Assembly (NCBI GenBank): GCA_030684835.1 | Contig: JAUXWZ010000004.1 | Location: 1 to 50,081 of the forward strand | Direction of reading: 5' to 3' | From: Beijerinckiaceae bacterium | GTDB taxonomy: Bacteria; Pseudomonadota; Alphaproteobacteria; Rhizobiales; Beijerinckiaceae | Length of the DNA stretch: 50,081 nt | Shown: positions 26,290 to 35,331 of the stretch, piece after piece | Numbering within the stretch: the stretch's first letter is position 1 | Layout: every line of letters starts with the position of its first letter | The notes under the pieces: model-generated | Databases searched by the model: none | What the model was told of the DNA's origin: nothing | Seen by the model: only the letters and a program-made list of their open reading frames with translations | Translations under genes and position numbers: made by a program

Positions 26290-26835
26290 ATGTGGCGCCC
26301 TTTTGGATGGCTGGCTTTTGCCTTGATGGCGACGGCCCTGGCGGGTTGCGAAACGGTGCAAGAAGCGACCGTGCGCGATGCCGCCATGGTTGCGCCGGTT
26401 GCGCCTGCCGGTCCTGACCCCGTGCAGGAGCCGACCGAGGCGAAGTACTATGCCTCCGACGAACCTGTGCGGATGGGGCTCGAACACTTCAACCGCGGCA
26501 ATTTCGGAATTTCCCAGCGCTATTTCAAGGACGCCGTCGAGAAGGCGCCCAAGGACCTGACCGCCTGGGTCGGGCTGGCAGCGAGCTATGACCGGTTGCG
26601 CCGCTTCGATCTCGCCGATCAGGCCTATCGGCAGGCGATCCGGCTCGGCGGCGAAACCGTTCAAATCATGAACAATCAGGGTTACTCCTACATGTTGCGC
26701 GGTAATCTGAACGCGGCGCGGCGGATGTTCCAACAGGCCTATGCGCTCGATCCGAACCCGGTCATCGCCAACAACCTCGAACTGCTCAACGGCAGCCGGG
26801 CGTTCATTGAACGGCCGCCGAATATTCAGCCGTGA
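26290..26835 (+). CDS. tadD: TadD-like TPR lipoprotein
   Basis: 181 residues. Signal peptide with lipobox L-A-G-C (Cys 20), a Pro-rich linker, then three tetratricopeptide repeats from about residue 55 to 165 (for example L-T-A-W-V-G-L-A-A-S-Y-D-R-L near 95 and N-N-Q-G-Y-S-Y-M-L-R-G near 128). Known: TadD is a lipidated pilotin-like helper of the Tad secretin. It lies last in the locus. A short palindrome (CCGGCC-AA-GGCCGG, 26874-26887) after the stop lacks a T run and is not a clear terminator. Confidence 0.85.
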   Translation: MWRPFGWLAFALMATALAGCETVQEATVRDAAMVAPVAPAGPDPVQEPTEAKYYASDEPVRMGLEHFNRGNFGISQRYFKDAVEKAPKDLTAWVGLAASYDRLRRFDLADQAYRQAIRLGGETVQIMNNQGYSYMLRGNLNAARRMFQQAYALDPNPVIANNLELLNGSRAFIERPPNIQP

Positions 26836-26934
26836 ACGCAAATTGCGCCAAATTGACGTTTTCATTCACCTAACCGGCCAAGGCCGGCGGCTCCTTACCC
26901 GGGAACCTTAAGACAAGCTCAACGTTTTTTACGT

Positions 26935-27501
26935 ATGGCTTGTCACATGAACCGTCTTTTCAAGCTGCAATTCCTGGGACCATTTGCGCTTTTTGCCGCC
27001 ACACTCGGTGCCGAATTGGCAGCGCGCGCCCTTCAATATGCCCCCAGCTCTGAACTTCTCTGGTTCTTGAATCTGAAGATGTTCGGCATTTTTCAGCGCA
27101 GTGACGCCGTTCTGAGCTATTTCGTTCCGATCGACGGGTTTCAGCTCTTCGGGCTCGCGCTTCCGATCTTCCTCGTTGCCTGTCTTGCGCTCGCAGCCAA
27201 GTCCAGGCCCGCTTTCACGGTCGCAACGCACCTGAGCGCAGCCTATGCGTTGTTTCTGGTCGTGTCCTGGCACGTTGGCGTGCCCACCGTTGCGCAGGCA
27301 TCGTTCGGGGCCGTTGCGATCCCCGCGGGTGGCCACTACGTGATGGCGACCATTTTAGGGGCTTGCTTTCTCTCCTTTGCGGTCACGCACCTGCTCTATT
27401 TCCTCGCTGTGGGTAAGGAAATTGGAGCCGTGGTGAGAGTAACGTCGAGATTCCTTCGGACCCTGCTTCAAGCATCGGCTTCTCCGTCAGCTTCAAGCTA
27501 G
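26935..27501 (+). CDS. Integral membrane protein, about 188 aa
   Basis: Four hydrophobic segments (about residues 12-32, 68-90, 100-115 and 135-160) with Phe- and Ala-rich faces and an Arg/Lys-containing loop. No catalytic motif seen. ATG 26935 and 26947 are both possible. Upstream, TTAA-N7-TCAAC (26908-26923) is one base off a full CtrA box. It converges with the next gene, 39 bases apart. Family unknown. Confidence 0.55.
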   Translation: MACHMNRLFKLQFLGPFALFAATLGAELAARALQYAPSSELLWFLNLKMFGIFQRSDAVLSYFVPIDGFQLFGLALPIFLVACLALAAKSRPAFTVATHLSAAYALFLVVSWHVGVPTVAQASFGAVAIPAGGHYVMATILGACFLSFAVTHLLYFLAVGKEIGAVVRVTSRFLRTLLQASASPSASS

Positions 27502-27540
27502 TCGTTGCTACCGATTGCACATCGCTGTTTTTCTAACGCT

Positions 27541-29061
27541 TCAACGCGGTCGTTCAGCGATATAGACATCAGCGATCTTGGACCGCGCAACGCGTTCGAG
27601 ACCCGGTACTGCGATCGCGCCCTCGCAAGTACCGTGGATACTGATGACGACGCCGAAACGGTCGCGCCAATGCGAGATAACATTGGACCAAGCCGCGGGA
27701 GCATCCGCTTTCAATTTCGACTGTCCCGAACCTTCCGAAAGCCACTCGGAGTTCACGATCGCCTGTGGTGCGGCCGCGATCGCCGGGTCTCGCGCATGCA
27801 CCGGTTGCATGCCCTGACCAGCAAACAACGTATTCACCTGTGAACGTCGGTCGATGACCGCAAAGGTCGAGAGGTTTTCTTCAAAATTGAGGTTCGGATT
27901 GCGACAATTCGGTGGTGCTACGGCGAGCACACTTGAACCGGGCGGAATGACGGAGAAAGCGGTCCGCATTTCGACGATATCCTGATTGTATGCGCTCCAC
28001 GCGGGAATCAGCAATGCGGTTCGCGCAAAAGCGAAAGCGAAGGCAGAGACCGAGACGACGCCGGCCAAATGCTTAGAATTGGGGACACGCACGACGGTCG
28101 CGGCTAAAGCAAAATATGCCCAAAGCACCACGAGGCGCGCATCTATTAGATTCGCCGTGCCCATTGAGGAAGGCATGCCGACGGCGATCACGAAAAATCC
28201 GAACACGGCGAACCTTGCAGGTTCTGCGATGACGACCAATCGCACGAGGAAAAGCGCCAGGATAAGCGCCGCCAACCCGACGCCCCATTGGAGGTCTAGC
28301 GGGAGGCCGCTAAAGAAGGGCGCAACGAATATCCAAAATTTGTCACCCGTTAATTCGTAGCCGCTCGGCATCTGCCGCATCGACCAGACCAGCGCCAACG
28401 CAACGGCGACGTAAAGAGGAGACTGAAGGGCGCGCAGGAATGCCGGCTTGAGCGACTCTCCGCGGCGCGGTGTCGCCTCTAAGAGCCCGAAAATGACGCA
28501 GAAAGCGGCAAGCGCCAACAGGTGGCAGAAGAACAACGCGACCGCAATGACGTTGACGATTGACAGATCGTACGAGATCCGACGGCGCTCGTGTGCGGCC
28601 CACCATGCGAGTGCGATCAGTGCGATGCCGATGCCGAGCCCGTAATTGACCAGCCCCACAGTCGTAACCAGGTTGTAGCTGAGAACCGGTGCGATGAGGA
28701 TCGTCGGCGACGGCGTTTGCGCCCATACCCGATGCAAAGCCCAAACACCGAGCGCCGGCAGCCAGAACGACAGGATGAAGGCGAGCCGCGCGACCGTCTC
28801 GGCACTCAGCAAGGGAGCCAACGCAATATAGATGAGATCGATCCCGAGGTTGGGAAGCGCGCCCCATTCGACACGATAATAGGTGTTAAGTGGATCGGAC
28901 GCCGGCATGGCGAGAATCGTCAGCCGAGCCCAGTGATTGACTAGGTCCGCCGAGCGTGGGATCAGGAACAGTGCCGGCAGCGTCATCAGCACGAGCAGGG
29001 CAAAATAGGCCGCGCGCAGGTCGAACACTCCAGTCCATTTCGACCACCGTTTTGCTTCCAT
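27541..29061 (-). CDS. Polytopic membrane protein, GT-C-like, 506 aa
   Basis: About ten hydrophobic helices. After the first comes S-A-D-L-V-N-H-W-A-R-L near residue 38, an acidic loop at the place of the GT-C catalytic Asp. A soluble C-terminal part (about residues 400-506) has several Cys (C-R-N-P-N-L-N-F near 409, and H-G-T-C-E-G near 480). Comparable in layout to the 11695 product though not close in sequence. Start ATG 29061. Probably a lipid-linked sugar transferase or related envelope protein, unproven. Confidence 0.6.
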   Translation of the reverse strand: MEAKRWSKWTGVFDLRAAYFALLVLMTLPALFLIPRSADLVNHWARLTILAMPASDPLNTYYRVEWGALPNLGIDLIYIALAPLLSAETVARLAFILSFWLPALGVWALHRVWAQTPSPTILIAPVLSYNLVTTVGLVNYGLGIGIALIALAWWAAHERRRISYDLSIVNVIAVALFFCHLLALAAFCVIFGLLEATPRRGESLKPAFLRALQSPLYVAVALALVWSMRQMPSGYELTGDKFWIFVAPFFSGLPLDLQWGVGLAALILALFLVRLVVIAEPARFAVFGFFVIAVGMPSSMGTANLIDARLVVLWAYFALAATVVRVPNSKHLAGVVSVSAFAFAFARTALLIPAWSAYNQDIVEMRTAFSVIPPGSSVLAVAPPNCRNPNLNFEENLSTFAVIDRRSQVNTLFAGQGMQPVHARDPAIAAAPQAIVNSEWLSEGSGQSKLKADAPAAWSNVISHWRDRFGVVISIHGTCEGAIAVPGLERVARSKIADVYIAERPR

Positions 29062-29170
29062 CTCTTTGACCTATCGAGCCGTGCAAGTTCGCTGAACGCT
29101 AGCCACAGACCAAAACAAAGCTTCTTCGATTCTTGCGTGTCGGCCGGCAGATCCTTCCATACTTGCATGG

Positions 29171-29278
29171 CTAATTGATGCAATGCATAATATTGACGAC
29201 TGGCGCCGCAAACAGGACGACTTGCCGGGTTGGCCTAAGGCTATGCGCCGCTTGGTCAAGTTGGGACTGAAAGTTTAA
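29171..29278 (+). pseudogene. 5'-truncated ribbon-helix-helix gene remnant, copy 1
   Basis: 35 codons ending at TAA 29276-29278 read L-I-D-A-M-H-N-I-D-D-W-R-R-K-Q, then D-D-L-P-G-W-P-K-A-M-R-R-L-V-K-L-G-L. That is the C-terminal two thirds of the small Arc/CopG-type DNA-binding proteins common in rhizobia (usual form A-I-D-x-W-R-R-x-Q-x-D-L-P-x-R-x-E-A-I-R-R-L-V-E-L-G-L-K). The N-terminal strand is missing. A second, more damaged copy lies at 31459-31563. Confidence 0.6.
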
Positions 29279-29280
29279 AA

Positions 29281-30343
29281 ATGAGTACGGATAAACTCCA
29301 GGCGCTGCACAATACTGTTGCGGAAATACTAAGCGAGCCTCCTGCGCCCCCAACTTTCTTTGACGCGGAGCCCTACGACGCAGAGGCAACGTCTCGCGAA
29401 CTTGGGATTTCACCAAAGGCGATACACGAAGCGCACGTCGTCCGCGGCGCCAGGAACGAAATCCCCAGTGTGGCTCGTGAAGCACTCGCTAAACAAACCG
29501 CTGCTGCCCGTTCAGCGAATGCGGGAAATCAACCGCGTTCCAGGCTGTCGCACGAAGCCCCACGCCCCCGGTCGGATCAGGAGACCACGAGCGACACGTT
29601 TCGCCCGGCTGACTCGGGCAACCGGATTTCCCCCGGCAGGTGGGCATTCCGTGGCATCGCAGGCATCCTGCTGGCCGCCAGTATCGGTGCAGCCCTTATC
29701 ACATGGTTGGGGACGTCCGGCGATGCCGCGAAGACGGCTCTGACAGCTCCTCCACAACCCGTGCCGCCGGCCCAGACCGCGCCGCCCGCCGCCGTCCTGA
29801 CGCCCGAGTTGACGCCGTTGCTCCAGTCGATGGCGCGCGATCTTGCAAGCGTGGGAAAAGAGATCGCAGCTCAAGGCCGGTCGCGATCAGATGGCCCGCG
29901 ACAATGCGAACCTCAGCGAGCAGCTCAAGGCCAGCCAGGAGCAATTTGCCCGCGCTGTTGGCCAGCTATCCGAACAACTCAAGATAAGCCAGGAGCAACT
30001 GGTACGCGACAACGCCAACGTGGCCGGACAAATCAAGGGAATCCAGGAACAGTTGACCAGCGTTATTTCCAGGGCTACCGAGCAGAATGCGCCGCCCAGA
30101 ATAACCGCGACTGCACCACGGCCGGCGCCGCCTCCTTTGCAGCGAACAGCAGCTCCCGCGGTGCGCGGGCCGGTGACGATACTCCCGCCGCCACGGGCCA
30201 CAGCCCTGCCGAGAGGCGAAAAGCCAAGAATTACGACCTCACTGCCAGCGTCGCCCACTCGCTGGGGCACTTTCTTCGCGAGCGGTTGGTCCGGTAAAGC
30301 AGCGGACAGCTTAGCTGCGTTGGCCTTCATCAAAGCAGTATAG
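29281..30343 (+). pseudogene. Frameshifted copy of the coiled-coil membrane protein gene at 38952
   Basis: The first part (29281 to about 29867) matches the N-terminal half of the 38952 product: same start M-S-T-D-K-L-Q-A-L, same membrane segment G-I-A-G-I-L-L-A-A-x-I-G-A-A-L-I, same P-E-L-T-P-L-L-Q-S-M-A-R-D-L. Two bases are missing near 29868-29875 compared with the intact copy (GATCGCAGCTC against GATCGAGCATCTC), and the coiled-coil half (S-E-Q-L-K-A-S-Q-E-Q) continues in another frame to 30343. This copy also lacks about 30 codons after residue 32. If read from 29281 alone it would end at 30297 in a scrambled tail. The start codon lies three bases after the ribbon-helix-helix remnant. Confidence 0.8.
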
Positions 30344-30404
30344 CTACGACCGAAGTTCGGTAGGCTAACGAAACTGTTTTCACAAACTTGTCAGGAATCA
30401 AGCT

Positions 30405-31211
30405 TTGGCAAAAAGACCTTTTCGCCCCCCCAGCGCCTACAAGCATGGCGGCTTTTCCAAGACTGTCCTGTTTCCCTGGGAAGATGCTGACGAATTCGAC
30501 GCGTTGCACCGCAGCCTCAGGGACGAGTGGGATCCGATGGGCGCACTTGAGGAAGACGCCGTCTATACTATCCTGACATGCATTTGGCGGAAGCGTCGGA
30601 TCCGCGATAAACGCAACCTCGACACTTTGGCAGCTTTGCAAGACAAAGAATTACAAGTGCTGTCCGAAATGCCTCGGCCGTTTTTCGATACCCATGAAGA
30701 GGGCACCATACATGCTTTGAAGAATAGGCCGAAATCTGATGGTCGCCCGCGCTACGATGACAAAGTTCAGCAACTAGTTGGCTTTAGTTCTTCGTTGTAT
30801 GGAGAGTTAGACGGACAATTAGTAAACCTGTCGATAGGCATGCTTGGCAAAGAGTTCTCGACGCATTTAAGGCGTGAGGTACCAGAGGAGAAATATTCGT
30901 CAATTCCAGAATGGGTGCAGGCAGTAAAGCGCGAAGTTGACGAGGTATTGCTGCCAAAAGCCCGTGCTGAGATGGATAGTCCGGATTATCTCGCCGCCAA
31001 GGCTGCAGAGTTTATGACGACGGATCGAATAATCGAGGACATCGCTCTGGAAGAGCGGCTGGACGCGATGGTCGATCGCGCGATGCGCAGGCTCGCCCAA
31101 ATGAAGTTCATGAAGCAAATCGCGGGATCCAGTGAGAAGCAGTTGAAGGACGCTCCTACGTTACGGATCGAAGCTCCCAAAAAGCCAAAGCGGCAAATCA
31201 ACAAGAAGTAG
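30405..31211 (+). CDS. Conserved hypothetical protein, 268 aa
   Basis: TTG 30405, with CAGGA about seven bases away. The N-terminus has F-P-W-E-D-A-D-E-F-D-A-L-H-R-S-L near residue 24 and E-E-D-A-V-Y-T-I near 50, then R-K-R-R-I-R-D-K-R, a pattern I recall in hypothetical proteins of rhizobia and planctomycetes with no assigned role. The rest is charged and helical, with a Lys-rich end (K-K-P-K-R-Q-I-N-K-K). No membrane segment or signal. The gene is less GC-rich than the tad genes and lies among gene remnants, which suggests acquired DNA. Confidence 0.65.
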   Translation: MAKRPFRPPSAYKHGGFSKTVLFPWEDADEFDALHRSLRDEWDPMGALEEDAVYTILTCIWRKRRIRDKRNLDTLAALQDKELQVLSEMPRPFFDTHEEGTIHALKNRPKSDGRPRYDDKVQQLVGFSSSLYGELDGQLVNLSIGMLGKEFSTHLRREVPEEKYSSIPEWVQAVKREVDEVLLPKARAEMDSPDYLAAKAAEFMTTDRIIEDIALEERLDAMVDRAMRRLAQMKFMKQIAGSSEKQLKDAPTLRIEAPKKPKRQINKK

Positions 31212-31307
31212 CGGAGATAGTTATATGCGCGTATAAAGTGCATATCGGCCGAATTGGTATCTCTAACTTATTGGAATTTCACGGTATTTTTTACGAGAGG
31301 GCCCGAT

Positions 31308-31443
31308 TGTCAGCCCGATCCGGTTTAGGTGGAACGCGTAAGCTCTGGCGCAGGACGAAGGTATCAGCGACTACGTGCAGGGAGTTTTTTCGGATTTTTG
31401 CTGGTGAGGCAATCTCGTCCTCTGGACCTAAATTGGGCTGACA
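31308..31443. mobile_element. Small inverted-repeat element, MITE-like
   Basis: A 136-base stretch begins with TGTCAGCCCGAT and ends with ATTGGGCTGACA, so the ends are inverted repeats with one mismatch over 12 bases, and after a 4-base gap TTTAGGT pairs with ACCTAAA. No transposase fits inside, and no clear target duplication is visible. It lies between the 30405 gene and the second ribbon-helix-helix remnant. Confidence 0.45.
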
Positions 31444-31458
31444 CCGTCTACATCGCGG

Positions 31459-31563
31459 TTGATGCATTGCACAATATTGACAACTGACGCCGCAAACAGG
31501 ACGATCTGCTCGGTCGGCCCGACTATGCGCGGCTGGGCCGAGTTGGGGCTGAAGGTTGAACAC
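31459..31563 (+). pseudogene. Ribbon-helix-helix gene remnant, copy 2
   Basis: About 105 bases closely matching 29172-29278 (shared run GCCGCAAACAGGACGA). Here the conserved Trp codon is TGA and one base is lost near 31533, so the frame is broken twice. It is followed directly by the YqaJ remnant on the other strand. Confidence 0.65.
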
Positions 31564-31830
31564 CGAACAGGTGAGGAGTCACGCTGGTTTCGACACAGCG
31601 CCAGAACTTCTTCTCAGCGGTGAGTAGGAGGTGCTGGTAAAGCGGATCGGCTAGAATGGTCATCTCCACCCAATTGCCGCCACCCCGTAATGATGGAAAG
31701 GACGGCCATCCGGCAGGCCGTGACCCTGTGCTATAATTGGGCCATGTGCTTCTCGGCGGCCCCTTCCTCGGCGAACGACCACGGTGACATGAACTTCGCC
31801 TCGAACATGGCTCCGGTCGCCTCGAGTCCT
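31562..31830 (-). pseudogene. Remnant of a YqaJ exonuclease gene
   Basis: Clear nucleotide match to 5530-5800 of the intact gene. On the minus strand it still reads [20 protein letters not shown], then K-K-F-W-R-C-V-E, as in the intact protein. Upstream of that the frame is shifted (around 31685) and the segment with E-A-K-F appears in another frame. Homology stops near 31830, so the N-terminal third of the gene is missing, exactly on the side where the glycosyltransferase/kinase block begins. Confidence 0.8.
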
Positions 31831-31893
31831 GGCCCGCGCGGTTCGTATGGTTCTGGATCTCACCCCTCACGCTAAGTGGGAAGCGTAATTAGC

Positions 31894-34800
31894 TTAAAAC
31901 TCGAATCTCGAAAGATACAGGTCAGCCACGTCCGGATTGTTCGGCTGATCGATATCGGTGGGGAATCGAACTGAACCTGCCCTGGTCGAGTAGCTTGAGC
32001 GGCGAGCAAAGGTAACTTCGACAACCTGCGGCACTGGAATGCCCTCCACGACGTCAAATAATGAAAAATTGTTGCCATGGACGTGAACCGGGACATGCGA
32101 CTGGGACAATTTCAACAATACCCGCTCTGCCCGCGCGCACCAAGTTTTACTGCGCATTTCGGACATGCCGTGAAGTTCAACGATGATCTGCACGAACTGC
32201 TTTAGCAGCGGCAGCGAAACCTGATCCAGTATATCCCATTCAGCCCCTTCGATATCCATCTTTAAGATCATTTGGTCTTCTGTTGCGTGACCATTTTCCG
32301 CAATCAAATCCTGGATGGTTTTGATGTTGCCGTGACTTACTGGACCTACTCCAATTGAATAGAAGCGAAAAGAGGGATGCTGCTGGGGTGGCTTTGCCAA
32401 GTTGTGGTCGTATTGATAGACGATCGCACCACGTATGGCCATTTCGTAGTCCCAGCTCGCATCAAGTCCGATTCCAAAAGAGTAGCAGACTCGGGTTCGG
32501 CGCTCCTCGTCAATCAAAACGTAGCCGCCGTCATTTTGACGCCCGATCCTAATCTTGTTTGAGCCGATGACTTCTTGCGGCGTTAGCAAGGACAACACTC
32601 GCCTTATCCGAGCTTGCTGTTCTGCAGGTTCGCCTCCGCCTTGCTCTACTCGCGCCGTATTCACACCCTCGATATCGGGTATATGCGCGACTTGTTTGAG
32701 ATTGCGGCCTTCGTTCGAAGCTTCTTGCAGCTCCGATAGCAACATTGGTAGGGCTTGTTCGTGCCGTGTGCCGATCATGCCTTTCGCATCCGGCGCATCG
32801 ATTGCATTTAAATAGTTTGCGTAGCGATCAAAATGAACCGTAAAGTCCCCGAAACCCCTACATAACGTATAAGCCTTACCACCGTGCGTGGTGTGAACCG
32901 GAAGACGATACTCCAAAAGGAATATCGGCACGCCTACGGAATGGCAAAGGTGAGACATGCCAGAGTCCACGCCGACGAAAAAGGCACTGTTTGCAGCAAT
33001 CTCAACGCATTTCTTTACGCTCAGCGGTTTGCCTAATCGGACCAAGGTAAAGCCAGGGCACATGCGCTCAATGAAAGTCTGTATCATCTGCGCTTCTTCG
33101 GGGCTGGCATTCTTGAGCTCTTTGGCGGATTCACCATCGAACTGAACGGCGACATACTTGTGACGCCGATATGCATGCCATCGAGTTCTTGTAGGAAAAT
33201 AGGACGATTGCCACACGTTGTAAGTATTCAATCGGATTGAAGGCTCTGAGCGGACGAGCTCGATCTGTCCCGGGCTCTCCAGCTCGTTCAAGATGTCGCG
33301 GTGCAAGTCGTGCAAGTCGACATTGTTGATAATCGAGGCTAGGCGTATCCGCTCTTGCGTAACGACCGACATATTCAGGTAGAAGTTGATGGATGCCCAC
33401 TGGTCGCCGAAAGAGTAGTGGTGCGGGCTGTACACACCAGCAGAGTACGGCCACGATTCAGATTGTCCCGCATCATCCGATGCACCAGGGAGGAGGGGAG
33501 ACGATGCTAAGGTATTTTTTGCGCGCTCCTCGTCGATAATGCGCCTGACGCTTTCAGCACCTATCAATTCGGCAAAATGGTTCTCCATGTCTGATGTACT
33601 GAGGCCAAGTTCCGTGAAGCCGACATAATAGTTTCTAACGCGGTCCTCCCACCTGTTAGCGTAAGGGGTGCCTAGTGGCCGCGAGAATCGATGAACCCAG
33701 CGTAGGAAGGGAAGACACAGTGTGCGCCCGCCGCGCTGGCGAATTTTCTCGTGAATGTAGCCCTCTTCGCCGCCAAAGCCGCGAAACGAAGGATTGAAAT
33801 GCGGCCAAGCTTCGCGTCGACAGGCAAACAAACCGAGACCTTGCATCGGAATTGAGAAGGGCGGTGATCCAGGATCATTGCCACGCTCGTCGAACGCCCA
33901 GGTTCCATACATGCCAGCGCGCCAGTTCGGTTCGAAATGCGTTGCTATCGAACGAAGGTCGTCATAGAGCAGCGGCCCCTGCAACAAGTCTCGGCTTCCC
34001 GGAGTTGCGTTGCAATAGTCAAGCAAACGAGCCAGGGCGCCTGGTGCGATAAGGATATGTGCATCGACGCACATTACAATTTCACAACTCGCCTCTTCGA
34101 AGATCGCGTTGCGTATTGCGGTGCCATGCCAGTCACCTCGAGCGACGTAGCGATAACCATCAATCCAGTCCTCGAGCTTTTGTAGCGCCTCCGAGCACGG
34201 TCCTCCGGGATTATTGTCGATTACGATAAATTCGATTGCATTGGCGACTTCGGGATGATGAAAACGAATTGATTGAATGGTAAAATAGACGCCGTCATAT
34301 TCGTCGAAGCTCGCCATTCCGATAGTCAGTCGGCGTGACGCCTGAGTCGTGGGCATCGGTTTGGTGGATGGCATGCTCGGACACTGGGAAGATAATGCGG
34401 AGATGAGACTGTGTTTAGACGCCGAGCGTGCCGTAAACTCGTTACAGAGTTCGACTAAATCGCTAGTGTTCGGCGTCATGGCCAAGAGTTGATGAGTTAT
34501 CACGTCGAGCGTGCCTGAGAGCTGTTCCGTAGCGCCGTAACGCAGAGAAAGCGCTGGAAGCTGTCGAGCCGTCGCCGCAGCCAGCATCAATCCTCCGCTG
34601 GGAAGGTTACGCACATTGACGCAATGTTGTAGAAGCCGAACGCAGGCTTGGGCTGGCGTCAACGCCTCAAGTTGCAGCGGGGAGCCCGCCTGAAACTGGG
34701 GAAATACAATGCAGCCGGCTTCAATTGCCTGGGGCGGCCGCATCTCGTTTGCCGTCAGCAAAATTTCTGCGCCGGCCGCGCCGTGTTTGATCCGCAGCTC

Positions 34801-35331
34801 GTCTGTCGGAACCAGAGCAGATGGAGACGTCGGCTTTAGGAAGAGTGGTCGTGCCAGGGCAGCTACGATCAACGTTCGGGCCGGTGTCGCCGAGACAGAC
34901 ACGAGTTCATCGGTATCGAGGACAAAACCTTGCGCGCGGTACCATAATGCTAGTTGTGTTTTGCCCAAACCGCTGGACCCAGGCAGCAGCACAAAGCGAT
35001 CGCCGACGCGCACGGCAGCTGCGTGCAGGGCAAGTGCATCGTTAAGCTGATCAATCAGTAGAAATGTCACACGCTCGAAAAATGCCGCGAGGGCGCCCGA
35101 CAATTCGAGGCCGATGTCGTCGTGCCCATCACTGGAAATGACCCGAAAATGCTCCGACGATGATCGTTCTTGATAGATTTTGACCCAAGGGCTAGCAAAT
35201 TCACGATTCGTCTTTTCGATGACGCAATAGCGAAACCAGTCGGCAAGCTTTCTCGGGTACAACACAAGCACTTGGCTTGAGCCCAGCGCGATGACGCCGC
35301 GACTAAGTTCACTTGTAAACAAGAAGCCCAT
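31894..35331 (-). CDS. Four-domain fusion: HprK-like kinase, D-x-H glycosyltransferase, GT9-like domain, FkbM-like methyltransferase
   Basis: About 1145 residues in one frame. Residues 1-305: HprK-like kinase, with L-H-A-A-A-V before a P-loop G-S-S-G-L-G-K-T (118-125) and F-V-L-D-T-D-E. Residues 335-585: a GT-A glycosyltransferase starting T-I-G-M-A-S-F, with C-V-D-A-H (D-x-H at 423-425) and G-F-G-G-E-E-G-Y (519-525), a layout like polypeptide GalNAc-transferases. Residues 640-845: a glycosyltransferase-9-like segment with G-V-D-S-G-M-S-H (787-794). Residues 915-1120: a SAM methyltransferase with D-G-G-Y-V (934-938) and K-M-D-I-E-G-A-E-W (1024-1032). The start overlaps the PqqD-like gene by 23 bases; ATG 35331 is preferred to TTG 35349. 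No signal peptide or membrane segment, so cytoplasmic. Individual domains are clear. The joint role, modifying the neighbouring Thr/Pro protein, is inference. Confidence 0.85.
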   Translation of the reverse strand: MGFLFTSELSRGVIALGSSQVLVLYPRKLADWFRYCVIEKTNREFASPWVKIYQERSSSEHFRVISSDGHDDIGLELSGALAAFFERVTFLLIDQLNDALALHAAAVRVGDRFVLLPGSSGLGKTQLALWYRAQGFVLDTDELVSVSATPARTLIVAALARPLFLKPTSPSALVPTDELRIKHGAAGAEILLTANEMRPPQAIEAGCIVFPQFQAGSPLQLEALTPAQACVRLLQHCVNVRNLPSGGLMLAAATARQLPALSLRYGATEQLSGTLDVITHQLLAMTPNTSDLVELCNEFTARSASKHSLISALSSQCPSMPSTKPMPTTQASRRLTIGMASFDEYDGVYFTIQSIRFHHPEVANAIEFIVIDNNPGGPCSEALQKLEDWIDGYRYVARGDWHGTAIRNAIFEEASCEIVMCVDAHILIAPGALARLLDYCNATPGSRDLLQGPLLYDDLRSIATHFEPNWRAGMYGTWAFDERGNDPGSPPFSIPMQGLGLFACRREAWPHFNPSFRGFGGEEGYIHEKIRQRGGRTLCLPFLRWVHRFSRPLGTPYANRWEDRVRNYYVGFTELGLSTSDMENHFAELIGAESVRRIIDEERAKNTLASSPLLPGASDDAGQSESWPYSAGVYSPHHYSFGDQWASINFYLNMSVVTQERIRLASIINNVDLHDLHRDILNELESPGQIELVRSEPSIRLNTYNVWQSSYFPTRTRWHAYRRHKYVAVQFDGESAKELKNASPEEAQMIQTFIERMCPGFTLVRLGKPLSVKKCVEIAANSAFFVGVDSGMSHLCHSVGVPIFLLEYRLPVHTTHGGKAYTLCRGFGDFTVHFDRYANYLNAIDAPDAKGMIGTRHEQALPMLLSELQEASNEGRNLKQVAHIPDIEGVNTARVEQGGGEPAEQQARIRRVLSLLTPQEVIGSNKIRIGRQNDGGYVLIDEERRTRVCYSFGIGLDASWDYEMAIRGAIVYQYDHNLAKPPQQHPSFRFYSIGVGPVSHGNIKTIQDLIAENGHATEDQMILKMDIEGAEWDILDQVSLPLLKQFVQIIVELHGMSEMRSKTWCARAERVLLKLSQSHVPVHVHGNNFSLFDVVEGIPVPQVVEVTFARRSSYSTRAGSVRFPTDIDQPNNPDVADLYLSRFEF

